A program made the translations under genes and the position numbers. Under the pieces are notes generated by a model. That model was not told the DNA's origin, did not search any database, and saw only the letters and a list, made by a program, of their open reading frames with translations. From assembly GCF_039542055.1 (NCBI RefSeq), contig NZ_BAABHK010000008.1:124001-188000 (forward strand): DNA of 64,000 nucleotides, given 5' to 3'. This document shows positions 24,173 through 32,648 of the stretch, piece by piece (positions within the stretch are counted from its first letter, which is position 1; every line of letters begins with the position of its first letter). The stretch comes from Actinoallomurus vinaceus (lineage in GTDB: Bacteria > Actinomycetota > Actinomycetes > Streptosporangiales > Streptosporangiaceae).

Positions 24173-24565
24173 GTGACTTCGGATCGGCGTCCCCGTCTGG
24201 CGGATGTCTTTCCCGGCCTAGTTTCCGACATCGTTCAGGCACTGAGCGTTGAGGGCGCCGCGGAATCCTTCACTACGACTTTCAAAAACCTGCTCTTCTA
24301 CGGCCGCTGTCCCTCCTGCGGTCCGCGCTGTCTTTTGACCGCACCACTTGGCACTCCCAGCCCGGCGATGACGGTGGTCGAACGTGAAGGCGAGCCGATC
24401 GCCTTGCTGAGCCTGGACGTGGATCCAGCAGGGAAAACGATCGTCACGATCACCCACGTAGAGGTCGTCGACGGCCGACACCTCGGCGGCCGACCTGATG
24501 TCCGGGACCGCCGCGTGGACGACCGCGGCGCCAGCGGTACGGATCGACCTACGGCAAAAGCTTGA
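24173..24565 (+). CDS. Hypothetical protein with CPSCGPRC motif
   Basis: About 130 aa from GTG 24173 (an ATG at 24140 is an alternative). TSDRRPRLADVFPGLVSDIV opens the protein, CPSCGPRC could bind zinc, and VVEREGEPIALLSLDVDPAG resembles a beta-rich domain ending in THVEVVDG. The last 35 residues are low-complexity and may be out of the original frame. Function unknown. Confidence 0.5.
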   Translation: MTSDRRPRLADVFPGLVSDIVQALSVEGAAESFTTTFKNLLFYGRCPSCGPRCLLTAPLGTPSPAMTVVEREGEPIALLSLDVDPAGKTIVTITHVEVVDGRHLGGRPDVRDRRVDDRGASGTDRPTAKA

Positions 24566-24608
24566 TCACCTCGGCCGCGGTCGAGATGACAAGGATGCGC
24601 CCCCCAGG

Positions 24609-24833
24609 TCAGGGCACGTTGTCCTGCGGCTGCGTCGGATGGAAGTAGACGGTGAGGCTCGGCCAGGGACCATCCGCTGTGATCTCGTTATGCAGAATGA
24701 TGTCCTGGACCTCGACCGGCCCCAGCTTCTCTACCGCGTCGGCGACCCGTCGCAAAAGGGCGGGGACGTCCGCCTGTCCTGGGCCTTGTGGGTTGGCCTG
24801 GGAGAAGTGGCGGATGGACCACGAGTCTGCCAT
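24609..24833 (-). CDS. Small conserved-looking protein, unknown
   Basis: From ATG 24833 it is 74 aa, soluble, with VPALLRRVADAVEKLGPVEV and DIILHNEITADGPWPSLTVY. The even alternation of hydrophobic residues suggests a small alpha/beta domain. Function not recognised. It is divergent from the 96-aa gene at 24861 with only 27 bp between starts. Confidence 0.6.
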   Translation of the reverse strand: MADSWSIRHFSQANPQGPGQADVPALLRRVADAVEKLGPVEVQDIILHNEITADGPWPSLTVYFHPTQPQDNVP

Positions 24834-24860
24834 CCGATCATCATTCCCTACAGTGGAGCC

Positions 24861-25151
24861 ATGGCCTGGCATGCCTGGGACGAGGACGAGTATCTCGCCT
24901 GCCTTCAGTCGGAGCGTCGTGGTTACGCGTGGGTGATGCGGCGGTACGGAGATCTGACGCCGGTCGAGGCGGAGGCGGCGGCTCTCGAGCACTATCCCTA
25001 CGAGGCGAGCGACGCGCCGTACCGCGGGCTCGTCTTCCACGACCATTCGTGGCACTGGGCGATGCTGAAGATCCACGGGGACTCGTACTGGCGGGAGCGC
25101 CCGGAACTCGTCGATCCGCCGCCGGAGTACTGGGCCGTGTCCGACGCCTGA
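24861..25151 (+). CDS. Small acidic Trp/Tyr-rich protein, unknown
   Basis: The 96-aa protein starts MAWHAWDEDEYLACLQSERR and contains LTPVEAEAAALEHYPYEASD and FHDHSWHWAMLKIHGDSYW. It is rich in aromatic and His residues, soluble, with no known domain. GTGGAGCC precedes the ATG. It could be an orphan immunity-type or metal-binding protein, but nothing shows this directly. Confidence 0.6.
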   Translation: MAWHAWDEDEYLACLQSERRGYAWVMRRYGDLTPVEAEAAALEHYPYEASDAPYRGLVFHDHSWHWAMLKIHGDSYWRERPELVDPPPEYWAVSDA

Positions 25152-25249
25152 CGCCTTTCCCCGCCGGGCCCCGAGCTCTGATAGCCGCCGCCAGGGGCAC
25201 CTCCGGCTCCGGGAGTCTCTGCTGATGCGCCGGGATGCCAGGATGGGGC

Positions 25250-25585
25250 ATGGCTTACGTGACGGATTACAGAGAGATGTTCACTCTCTTCAGCAGACGT
25301 CCGGGCATGTACCTGCCAAATCCGGTGTCCTTCGCCACCGCTGTCGCCTTCATCCAGGGATGCGACACGATGAGTGGAGGAGAAATGCTGGACGGCTTCC
25401 GTGACTGGCTTGTGTCGGCCAAGCTGGGCCAATTCGAGAACAGCCTCGTGTGGTGGGCGCTGGTGCTCCATCTGGTCGAGCCGGCCGGGCCGAAAGACGC
25501 TCGGAATCTGAATCCGGAAGCCGACGCAGCCGCACTGGACCTGCTCTTCGCGCTTGTGGATGAGTTCCTCGACCATCGCGGATGA
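25250..25585 (+). CDS. Hypothetical protein
   Basis: From ATG 25250 the 111-aa protein begins MAYVTDYREMFTLFSRRPGM and has LVWWALVLHLVEP and LDLLFALVDEFLDHRG near its end. It is helical and soluble. The RRPGMYL start and the size resemble small orphan immunity-like proteins of actinomycetes, which is only a suggestion. The ribosome site is GGATGG. Confidence 0.6.
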   Translation: MAYVTDYREMFTLFSRRPGMYLPNPVSFATAVAFIQGCDTMSGGEMLDGFRDWLVSAKLGQFENSLVWWALVLHLVEPAGPKDARNLNPEADAAALDLLFALVDEFLDHRG

Positions 25586-25637
25586 CGACGCGCACGACGA
25601 GTGCTGGCGACATCCCATGGCCGTCGTAACACAACGG

Positions 25638-26201
25638 TCAGCGGTCGCGGGGCGTGGGGCGAGGGTGGGCGTTGCGGAGGCGGATTCCGCTGAATTCCAG
25701 GGTGCTCGCGGTGACGGCGTCCCAGAACTCCCACAGGTTGTCGAGTACGCGGAGTTGGATGCCCGCGGTCTCGTGCAGCTTCAGCAGGTCGCCGACTCGC
25801 TCGGGAGGGCCGAGAGGTTCGACCGGTTCGGTGGAGACCATCGCGAACGGTGTCGGTTCGCCGATCGGCCGGAACGATGAGGCGGGGAGCCGGTAGGCGT
25901 ACAGCCGCGCGTCGAGCAATCTGGTGACCCAGCGGTATTCGATCGCGTGGAGACGGGTGCCGCCGCCTGGGCCGATGATCCGTTCGCGGTCCGCGTTCGC
26001 TGTGGTGGGACCGACCCAGGTCATCGCGCGTGGGCAGTCGCGCGGGAACCAGTAGTCGGGGGCGCGGCCGTGATCCACCGCCCACACGTACGGCTCCGGT
26101 TGCCGTGCTGTGGCGGCGACGTGCGGGACGAATCTGGTGATCGTCGGGTCTTCGGAGAAGTGCAGCACCTGTCCTGGCTCCGGTCGCATGAGCACCTTCA
26201 T
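25638..26201 (-). CDS. DUF6886 family protein
   Basis: From ATG 26201 (MKVLMRPEPGQVLHFSEDP) the protein is 187 aa; another ATG four codons on is possible. The LHFSEDPTITRFVPHVAAT, YVWAVDHGRAPDYWFPRDCP and ARLYAYRLPASSFRP blocks match a family of uncharacterised bacterial proteins. The many Trp, Tyr and His residues and the RDCPRAMTW motif suggest an enzyme. The 5' end abuts the decayed serine hydrolase on the other strand. Confidence 0.8.
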   Translation of the reverse strand: MKVLMRPEPGQVLHFSEDPTITRFVPHVAATARQPEPYVWAVDHGRAPDYWFPRDCPRAMTWVGPTTANADRERIIGPGGGTRLHAIEYRWVTRLLDARLYAYRLPASSFRPIGEPTPFAMVSTEPVEPLGPPERVGDLLKLHETAGIQLRVLDNLWEFWDAVTASTLEFSGIRLRNAHPRPTPRDR

Positions 26202-26256
26202 ACCGGCGCACTGCCGCTTGCCGCCCGCGAATGAGACGGCGTGCCCCGCGTCCGCG

Positions 26257-26643
26257 AAAAATCGAGGGTTCCACCGCCTGGCCGAGGACGGCTCGCTGCG
26301 ACCGGAGCCGACGAGGCTGTGCACCGTCCCGGCGGCGGGCGGCCTGTGGACCACCGCCGCGGGCCTCGTACGCTTCGGCCACGGGTGGTCCTCGCTGCTC
26401 CCCGGTGAGCTGGTACGAGAGGCCCTGAGGCCGCACGCCGTACCCCACGAGGCGGGTGCGCGGATGGGGCTGGGCTGGCTGCTGAACCCGGCCAAGGACG
26501 CCGCAGGCCATCCCGGGAGCGGGCCGGGTGCCGCAGCGTCTTTGATCACTCGGCCGGATCTTGGTCAGGTCGGCGTCGTCCTGACCAACCGGCTCGTGCC
26601 GATCGAATCGGTCAACGCCCGCCTGATCCGCCCGATCGCCTGA
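26257..26643 (+). pseudogene. Serine hydrolase (beta-lactamase family) C-terminal remnant
   Basis: Only the last ~130 residues remain: GLWTTAAGLVRFGHGW, GLGWLLNPAKDAAGHPGSGP (third-box HPG) and SLITRPDLGQVGVVLTNRL. The SxxK and YxN halves are absent, and the gene is cut where the DUF6886 start region begins on the other strand. Followed by a strong terminator. Confidence 0.75.
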
Positions 26644-26674
26644 TTCGCCGGTGAGCGCTTCACGGCACGCCGTG

Positions 26675-26709
26675 GGGAGGGGCCGACCGCGTTCTGCTCG
26701 GCCCCTCCC
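26675..26709 (+). terminator. Terminator of the serine-hydrolase remnant
   Basis: GGGAGGGGCCGA pairs exactly with TCGGCCCCTCCC across an 11-nt loop, 31 bp after the stop. Confidence 0.75.
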
Positions 26710-26763
26710 TGGCCGATGAGGCGACCCCTCGTCGAGTGGCGCGGACGCGCTCATTGTCGGAAC

Positions 26764-27264
26764 ATGGCGGTCGTGACGTGGTACGCGACGTTGTTGCCGC
26801 TGGCGGGTGTGGCTCTCGGATCGGGCGGCACTCTGATAGGCCAGTACCTCACCACGCGGGTCGACGTGCGTCGTCAGCAGCGGGAGCAGCTGGTCGCCGA
26901 GCGAGGCGAGCGGAAGGAGGCGATCCTGGGCTTCCTGTCCGCCGCGCAGAGCGTCGAACTGCTCCTCGACGGCCACGATTTCGCCGGGCGTCGTCCCGAA
27001 GACGACGAGGTCATGGATCGGCTCCATGGGCTGTGGCTGGCCAAGAAGGCCTGCGAACTCGTGTGCTCCGCCGAAGTCGCCCAGGCCGCCCACGATTACA
27101 CGCTCGCCCTGCACCGCCTCGTACGCGCCGAGGCTCCGGTAAAGACGTCCAAGGGGGAGCTTCGGCACGCGTTCATGGAGACGGCCAGGAGGGAGCTGGG
27201 CGTGGCGGACCCTCACCTGCGACGCGGCCCCCTACCGCCGGTCAGTGGCGTCCCCACCTCATGA
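26764..27264 (+). CDS. Small membrane-anchored helical protein, unknown
   Basis: From ATG 26764 the protein is 166 aa, with one membrane helix (residues 7-27, TLLPLAGVALGSGGTLIGQYL) followed by a charged helical region (RRQQREQLVAERGERKEAIL). It has the same size and layout as 22708-23175, though direct identity is low by eye. Unknown role. It sits alone before the convergent CU044_5270 gene. Confidence 0.65.
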   Translation: MAVVTWYATLLPLAGVALGSGGTLIGQYLTTRVDVRRQQREQLVAERGERKEAILGFLSAAQSVELLLDGHDFAGRRPEDDEVMDRLHGLWLAKKACELVCSAEVAQAAHDYTLALHRLVRAEAPVKTSKGELRHAFMETARRELGVADPHLRRGPLPPVSGVPTS

Positions 27265-27408
27265 GCGTTCGGGAGGATGACGGCGAACGCGAGAAGCAGT
27301 GGCATTCGGTCGCTGGTTCGAGCGAGCCCGAGGGCACGTCGTGCGGCGACGTGTTGGTGCGGGCGCCGCGATGCGGTGATCGCGGCACCCGCCCGCCCGT
27401 GCGGTCGG

Positions 27409-28416
27409 TCAGGGCCGCTGGCCCGGCTTGTCGACGACGCCGATCCGGGTCTGCGCTGCCCACTGCACGATTTCACCCTTGCGGCTGCGCAGGTCGCCGT
27501 CGTCGCCGTGGCTGACGTGGTTCTTGATCACGATCGATCGTTCACCGAGGTAGCGGTAGGTGCGCGAGTCGAGGATGAGTTCATCGCGCAGGTAGCCCTC
27601 CTCGATGATCGCGAACGCGACTCCGGTACGGCCGGCGGCGTCCGTGGCCTGGCGGACCAGTTGGACACCCTTCAGGCGCGGCAGCACCTGGAAGAGCGCG
27701 GCCTGCACCTGCGGCGGGATGAGGCCGTTGCGCATGAACACGCCGATGTTGCTGAACACCGCCACGTCGCGGGGCCCAACAGGTTCGTCGGCCGATGCGC
27801 GCAGTGTGGCGAGCAGTCGGTCCGGGTCGGTGGGCAGGCTGCTGAGATAGGGGTAATCGAACCGGGGTTCGGCCGGGAGGAGGTCGTCGATCGTCAGCTT
27901 CCGGTTCGAGTCGACGGTCGCCTCTTGTTTTCCGTCGGCCCGGATCCACTGTGCTGTGGTGCGCCGCTGGCGGGAGGCGACCGGGCCGTTCGGCTCGCCG
28001 GGGTCGGCCATGGGGGCGCTGCGCGTCTGGATGTAGATCCATTGCTCTGGTTTGGGGGCGGTGAACGGCCTCGTGCGAGCTGCCTGCGCGGCGCGGTCGG
28101 CCAGGTCGACGACGTTGGCGACCGGCGTTCCCCGCAACGGGACGCCGGGTCCCGGGTTCCTGTGGTCGGTGCGCTTCTCCGTGTTTCCGGCCACGGCGAT
28201 GCCCGTGGCGGCGGCTGCAGTCACGAGGCCCCCGGCAACGGCGACGCGGAACAACCGGCGGCGCGTGACTCCGGCACGCCCGGCATGAGCCGGGACGGTC
28301 CGCCGCTCCGCCTCGGCCGCGGTGGCGAGCAGCCGTGCGCGGGCGAGGCGAGCGGTCTCGGTCGTCATCGGCGGGGTGTCGCTGCGCAGCTCGGCGAGCA
28401 GTTTCAGGTCGTCCAT
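27409..28416 (-). CDS. CU044_5270 family protein, partner of the adjacent ECF sigma
   Basis: The 335-aa protein starts MDDLKLLAELRSDTPPM, has a cytoplasmic ~45-aa region, a membrane helix (LFRVAVAGGLVTAAAATGIAVAG) and an outer domain with ARTRPFTAPKPEQWIYIQTR and GVAFAIIEEGYLRDELILDS. It lies 2 bp after the sigma stop. The likely role is to hold or sense for that sigma factor, inferred from pairing. It is the third member of this family in the window. Confidence 0.87.
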   Translation of the reverse strand: MDDLKLLAELRSDTPPMTTETARLARARLLATAAEAERRTVPAHAGRAGVTRRRLFRVAVAGGLVTAAAATGIAVAGNTEKRTDHRNPGPGVPLRGTPVANVVDLADRAAQAARTRPFTAPKPEQWIYIQTRSAPMADPGEPNGPVASRQRRTTAQWIRADGKQEATVDSNRKLTIDDLLPAEPRFDYPYLSSLPTDPDRLLATLRASADEPVGPRDVAVFSNIGVFMRNGLIPPQVQAALFQVLPRLKGVQLVRQATDAAGRTGVAFAIIEEGYLRDELILDSRTYRYLGERSIVIKNHVSHGDDGDLRSRKGEIVQWAAQTRIGVVDKPGQRP

Positions 28417-28418
28417 CG

Positions 28419-29006
28419 TCAGTCCCCATCGATCAGGTCAGTGGTGGTGCCGAGCGCCTCGCGTGTCTTCTTGCGCGCGCGGTGGATGCGGGAGCGCACC
28501 GTGCCGACCGGCACGTCCAAGGCCTCTGCGACCTCCTCATATGTCAGGCCGCCCCACGCGAGCAGCAGCAGCGTGTCGCGGTCACGCGGCTTCAAGCCGG
28601 CGAGCGCGGCCGCGAGGGCCCGGTGATGTGACTGAGCGGCGACGCGCGCCACGACGGCATTGGCCATCGGTTCGGGCAGTGGGTCGACACCGGTCCGCTG
28701 CAGCGCCCGGTACAGTCGTTCTTCCTCGCGCCGGTGCCGGGCAAGGAGATTGGTGGCGATCCCGTAAAGCCATGGGCGGGCCATCCGGCGGGTCGTGTCA
28801 TAGGACGTACGACGGCGGAAGGCAACCAGAAACGTCTCGGCGACGATGTCGTCCGCGTGTGCGGTACCGACCCTGCGCGCCGCATAGCGATGAATGTCGT
28901 CGGCGTAACGGTCGAACAGGGTCGCGAACGTCTCCGGATCCTTGTACGACGCGACGATCAGCTCCGCGTCGTCGAACTCCTTACCGACCGGACGGGCCGC
29001 CGTCAC
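28419..29006 (-). CDS. ECF RNA polymerase sigma factor
   Basis: The 195-aa protein has region 2 (about 15-95; HADDIVAETFLVAFRRR and WLYGIATNLLARHRREE) and region 4 (about 128-182; LKPRDRDTLLLLAWGGLTY and EALDVPVGTVRSRIHRARKK). It clearly resembles the sigma at 1810-2430, so the two sigma/partner pairs belong to one subgroup. It is first in its operon. Confidence 0.93.
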   Translation of the reverse strand: MTAARPVGKEFDDAELIVASYKDPETFATLFDRYADDIHRYAARRVGTAHADDIVAETFLVAFRRRTSYDTTRRMARPWLYGIATNLLARHRREEERLYRALQRTGVDPLPEPMANAVVARVAAQSHHRALAAALAGLKPRDRDTLLLLAWGGLTYEEVAEALDVPVGTVRSRIHRARKKTREALGTTTDLIDGD

Positions 29007-29189
29007 GTCGAAATTCCTTGGGACATCTCACGCCTTTCACTGCGGGGCAGTCTTGTCACCCCCTGTCTCCCGAACCGGCCGATCGGGTTCACGCGATCAC
29101 GGTGGGGCTGTGGCCTGCGGAAAGACTCACCGCGTCCTATATCACCACTGCGCCGGAAGATCTGCTGACCGCTGTCTCCGACCTCCGCA

Positions 29190-29381
29190 TCAAGTCGGCG
29201 GCCAGGGCCAGGAAGCGCACTGGAGGACGGCTCGTGTCAGTTCGTCGGGGTCGAGGGCCTCGACCAGCCGCCACCCGGCCGGAGGTGGGATCAACGCCCA
29301 CCAGGAGCCGGTGTGCCGGCCGTACCAGAAGACCAGCCCGGGGAACCGTCTCCGCAGAATGCCGATGGCGTCCGTGCTCAC
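29190..29381 (-). CDS. Small hypothetical protein (63 aa)
   Basis: Starts GTG 29381, overlapping the previous stop (GTGA). The protein reads ILRRRFPGLVFWYGRHTGSW and WRLVEALDPDELTRAVL, a pattern of short accessory proteins found beside XRE/TPR regulators in actinomycetes. Function unknown. Confidence 0.65.
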   Translation of the reverse strand: MSTDAIGILRRRFPGLVFWYGRHTGSWWALIPPPAGWRLVEALDPDELTRAVLQCASWPWPPT

Positions 29382-29659
29382 GGCCTCGGATCCGGCCGGT
29401 CATCCCGCTTCCTCAGGTACGCCGCGATCCGGGCGGCAGCACCGGCCGGGTCGCCGACCGCGTGATCGTCGCGGCCCCACACGTACGACTCGCCGGAGCC
29501 GTCGAGCGAGATCCACACGTTCCGGTCGGCCGGGCCGCGCCGCACTGACAGGGCAGGACGCGCGTCGCTCAGACCGGCGCCGATGCCCAGCTTCGCGAGC
29601 TCCCGGCAGAGTTCGACGAGAAGCAGGACCTTCGCGGAGTCGTTCCGGTGATTTTCCAT
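29378..29659 (-). CDS. Small hypothetical protein (93 aa)
   Basis: Starts MENHRNDSAKVLLLVELCRE, then a beta-rich part with ALSVRRGPADRNVWISLDGS and SYVWGRDDHAV. It is coupled to the 63-aa gene by a 4-bp overlap and lies divergent from the XRE regulator at 29769. Probably part of the same regulatory unit; role unknown. Confidence 0.65.
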   Translation of the reverse strand: MENHRNDSAKVLLLVELCRELAKLGIGAGLSDARPALSVRRGPADRNVWISLDGSGESYVWGRDDHAVGDPAGAAARIAAYLRKRDDRPDPRP

Positions 29660-29768
29660 GGGTCAAACATCGACCTGTGTCGAGGGGGTGCCTATTACCC
29701 GGCGTTATCCCACCACGGGATATAGGATCCGCAGTGGACGGCATATATCCGTGCCGAGGTGGTGGGCC

Positions 29769-31211
29769 TTGAAGACGTTAGAGATCCCTCCATCGCTGTG
29801 GAATGGCGATGAGGTGCTGGCTGCCTTAGCGCGGCGGGATATCGGGCAATTGTTCCGTCTTGTCCGCCAATATATCGGGGCCAGCCAGACACAGATCGCG
29901 GCCGCGTGCGACATGACCCAGGGCAAGGTCAGCGAGTACATGAAGCGAGGCGGCCGGCAGGTGCTCGCCCTGGAGGTGTTCGAGCGCATCGCCGACGGCC
30001 TGGACATGCCGGACGACGCGCGGATGACCCTCGGCCTCGCCCCACGGTCCTTCCGCACGCCGCCGCAACCCGGATCCTCCGGGTGGTTGGCTGATCCGTC
30101 ACTTTTCGGTTCACTTGGGGGGAGTCCGTACGCGAGCGACGAGGATGGCGAGTCCGTGCAGAGGCGTACGTTCCACCGTCTCGCGGCGGCAGGCCTCTTC
30201 GAGGCCGTTCTCGCCGACCTTCCCGGCGACTCCATGGCCCGGGATCATGTTGAAACCCTCGTCACAGCCCTGACCGGCCATCCCGACGGATCCGGCGCTC
30301 GTACGGAAGCCGCACACCTGGACCTGAGCGCCCTGAGGGCGCGCGTCGCCTCGGCGAAACGCGACTACCAGGCGTGTCGCTACTCGACTCTGACCGGGAC
30401 ACTGCCCGGCCTTCTCGCGGATCTGCAGGCCGCGTGCGAGGTGCTGGACGGAGACGACAGCCGCCGTGCCTACACGTTGTCGGCAGAGGCGTACCAGGTG
30501 GCGGCCGGTGTTCTGCGCAAGCTCGGGGATGAGGGACTGGCCTGGCTTGCGGCGGATCACAGCATGCGGGCCGCCCGTCGTAGTGAAGATCCCGTCACCG
30601 TAGCGTCCAGCTCGCGCTCAATCGCGAACAGACTGGTCGAGGGCGGTCATTTCGGTGCGGCGACCACGATGGCCAGTTCCTTCGCCGTCCGCTTGGATCG
30701 CGATATTGGCGAGCACACCCCCGAATCGTTGTCGGTGTACGGGATACTCCTCCTCCGCGGAGCGGAGGCGGCCGGGCGCCGCAACGATCGCGCCACCGTG
30801 TCCACGATGCTGGACGAGGCGGAAGGCGCCGCCCGTCGACTCGGCGGAGACCACAACTACCGGTGGACCGCGTTCGGGCCCACCAACGTTCGACTACACC
30901 GCGTGAACATCTCCGCGTCACTCGGCGACGCGGGTCAGGCGATCGCTGAAGCCCGCCGTGTCGACCTGGACCGCGTTCCCACCACGGAACGCAAGGCGGT
31001 CCTGCTGATCGACACGTCTCGGGCTCTTGTCCAGTGGGGCAGGCACGAGAAGGCGTACGAGATCCTGAGGGTGGCCGAGCGGCTCGCGCCCGAAGAGGTA
31101 TCGGCGCGCCCGGCCGTACACCGACTCCTTCGTGACCTCCATGCCACGTCGCCGCCGAGTGCCAAGCGGCGCGTCACCGAGTTCGCCACGCAGATCGGGG
31201 TCCGGTTGTGA
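29769..31211 (+). CDS. XRE-family regulator with TPR-like sensor region
   Basis: The TTG at 29769 (MKTLEIPPSLW) follows GAGGTGG; a longer frame from 29658 covers promoter-like AT-richer DNA. In 480 aa, residues 15-85 carry an HTH_XRE domain (LFRLVRQYIGASQTQIAAAC, DMTQGKVSEYMKRGG). The rest is all-helical with repeats of 35-40 residues (AGVLRKLGDEGLAWLAADHS, RALVQWGRHEKAYEILRVAE) like TPR sensors that bind peptides or small molecules. Its stop overlaps the flavoprotein start (GTGA), so both are expressed together. Confidence 0.88.
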   Translation: MKTLEIPPSLWNGDEVLAALARRDIGQLFRLVRQYIGASQTQIAAACDMTQGKVSEYMKRGGRQVLALEVFERIADGLDMPDDARMTLGLAPRSFRTPPQPGSSGWLADPSLFGSLGGSPYASDEDGESVQRRTFHRLAAAGLFEAVLADLPGDSMARDHVETLVTALTGHPDGSGARTEAAHLDLSALRARVASAKRDYQACRYSTLTGTLPGLLADLQAACEVLDGDDSRRAYTLSAEAYQVAAGVLRKLGDEGLAWLAADHSMRAARRSEDPVTVASSSRSIANRLVEGGHFGAATTMASSFAVRLDRDIGEHTPESLSVYGILLLRGAEAAGRRNDRATVSTMLDEAEGAARRLGGDHNYRWTAFGPTNVRLHRVNISASLGDAGQAIAEARRVDLDRVPTTERKAVLLIDTSRALVQWGRHEKAYEILRVAERLAPEEVSARPAVHRLLRDLHATSPPSAKRRVTEFATQIGVRL

Positions 31212-31768
31212 CTGAGGAGCGTCGCGCTCGCGTGCTGTCCGTCGTTGTCTGCGGCGCCGGGCCGGCCGGTGAGGTCGGTCGGCTGGTCGGCCTGGCTCAG
31301 GAGCGGGGATGGGACGTTCAGGTCATCGCCACCCCGGCGGCACTGGACTTCATCGACGTCGCCGACCTCGAGGCGCGGACGGGGCGGCCGGTCCGCAGCG
31401 CCTACCGGAAGCCGGGACAGCCCCGCTCGCCGAGATCCGACGCCGTCATCGTCGCGCCCGCGACGTACAACACCATCAACAAGACGGCGGCCGGGATCAG
31501 CGACACCTATGCGCTCGGGATCCTCGCCGAGGCGCCGGGGCTCGGGATTCCCGTCGTCATGCTGCCCTTCGTGAACAGTGCGCTGGCGGGACGCCGGGCC
31601 TTCCTCCACAGCGTCGACGAACTCCGGGCGGAGGGGATTCGCGTGCTGTTCGGGCCGGGGGAGTTCGAGCCTCATCCTCCCGGCACGGGCGGTGAGCGCA
31701 TCGATCATTTCCCGTGGCTGTCGGCCCTGCTCCAGGTGGAGGAGATGACGACCCGCGCGACCGTCTGA
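31208..31768 (+). CDS. Flavoprotein (PPC decarboxylase/HFCD family)
   Basis: The 186-aa protein has VLSVVVCGAGPAGE at the start, a nucleotide-binding fold, the APATYNTINKTAAGISDTYA segment (Asn-rich flavin-site loop) and VVMLPFVNSALAGRRAF in the PASANT-loop region. This family oxidatively decarboxylates cysteine-type groups or binds FMN without a known reaction. Coupled to the XRE gene, it may make or sense the regulator's ligand (inference). Confidence 0.85.
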   Translation: MTEERRARVLSVVVCGAGPAGEVGRLVGLAQERGWDVQVIATPAALDFIDVADLEARTGRPVRSAYRKPGQPRSPRSDAVIVAPATYNTINKTAAGISDTYALGILAEAPGLGIPVVMLPFVNSALAGRRAFLHSVDELRAEGIRVLFGPGEFEPHPPGTGGERIDHFPWLSALLQVEEMTTRATV

Positions 31769-31834
31769 CCGCGCTGCGCGCATTCCGCCGAAATTCGGGA
31801 GGATCTTACGGCACTGTCGAACGGCGGGAGGGCG

Positions 31835-32608
31835 ATGACGCGCGTCATCTCGATCGTCACGGCCGCGTACGAGCCGGTTCCGGAGTTCCTGCGTGCCGCG
31901 TACGAGTCGATTCTCGGGCAGGAGCTTCCGGCCGGATGGGCGTGGCAGTGGGTGGTGCAGGAGGACGGCGAGACGGGCGACGTCGCCGCGTTGCTGCCCG
32001 AGGATCCGCGGGTGAGCCCGAGCCACGGGCGGCGGGGAGGGGCGGGAACCGCGCGGACGCTCGCGCTGTCCCGTGTCCGCGGCGAGCTGGTCAAGGTGCT
32101 CGACGCGGACGACCTGCTGACGCCCGGTGCGCTTGCTCGCGACATCGACGTCATGGAGCGCCATCCGGACATCGCGTGGGCGACGTCCCGTGCGCTCGAT
32201 CTGCTTCCCGACGGCTCGCGCGTGGGAGTCGACGGTGGCCCGCCGGCAGGCCGGCTCGCCAGCGGAACGCTTCTCCGGCAGTGGCAGGAACGCGGCCATC
32301 GGCTGCCGGTCGTCCCCGCGACGCTGTGCGTCCGCCGCGAGCTACTCTTCGCGCTCGGCGGGTGGATGGCGCTACCGGCCTCGGAGGACACCGGCCTGCT
32401 GCTCGCCGTCGACGCGGTGAGCGACGGCTACTTCACCGCCGAGCCCAGCATGCTGTACCGCAAGTGGCACGGTCAGGCCACCGGCCAGGCGGCCCACGTC
32501 GACGGGGCGGAGTGGACCGCTCGCGTCCGGATCGTCGAGCAGCGCGCGGCGGCCCTCGCCGCGCTGTACGGGTCTGACCGGCCGCCTGCCAGGCGATATG
32601 CCGATTAA
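31835..32608 (+). CDS. Glycosyltransferase family 2
   Basis: The 257-aa GT-A enzyme starts ISIVTAAYEPVPEFL with the nucleotide-sugar motif region VLDADDLLTPGAL (DxD at about residue 90) and GGWMALPASEDTGLLLAV as the acceptor/ED region. GGGAGGGCG precedes the ATG. It follows the flavoprotein by 66 bp and may belong to the same transcript. Donor and acceptor unknown; no membrane helix, so a cytoplasmic enzyme. Confidence 0.9.
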   Translation: MTRVISIVTAAYEPVPEFLRAAYESILGQELPAGWAWQWVVQEDGETGDVAALLPEDPRVSPSHGRRGGAGTARTLALSRVRGELVKVLDADDLLTPGALARDIDVMERHPDIAWATSRALDLLPDGSRVGVDGGPPAGRLASGTLLRQWQERGHRLPVVPATLCVRRELLFALGGWMALPASEDTGLLLAVDAVSDGYFTAEPSMLYRKWHGQATGQAAHVDGAEWTARVRIVEQRAAALAALYGSDRPPARRYAD

Positions 32609-32648
32609 TCAGGCGACATCTAGCGTTCCGCTCGTTAGGTTGCGGTCC

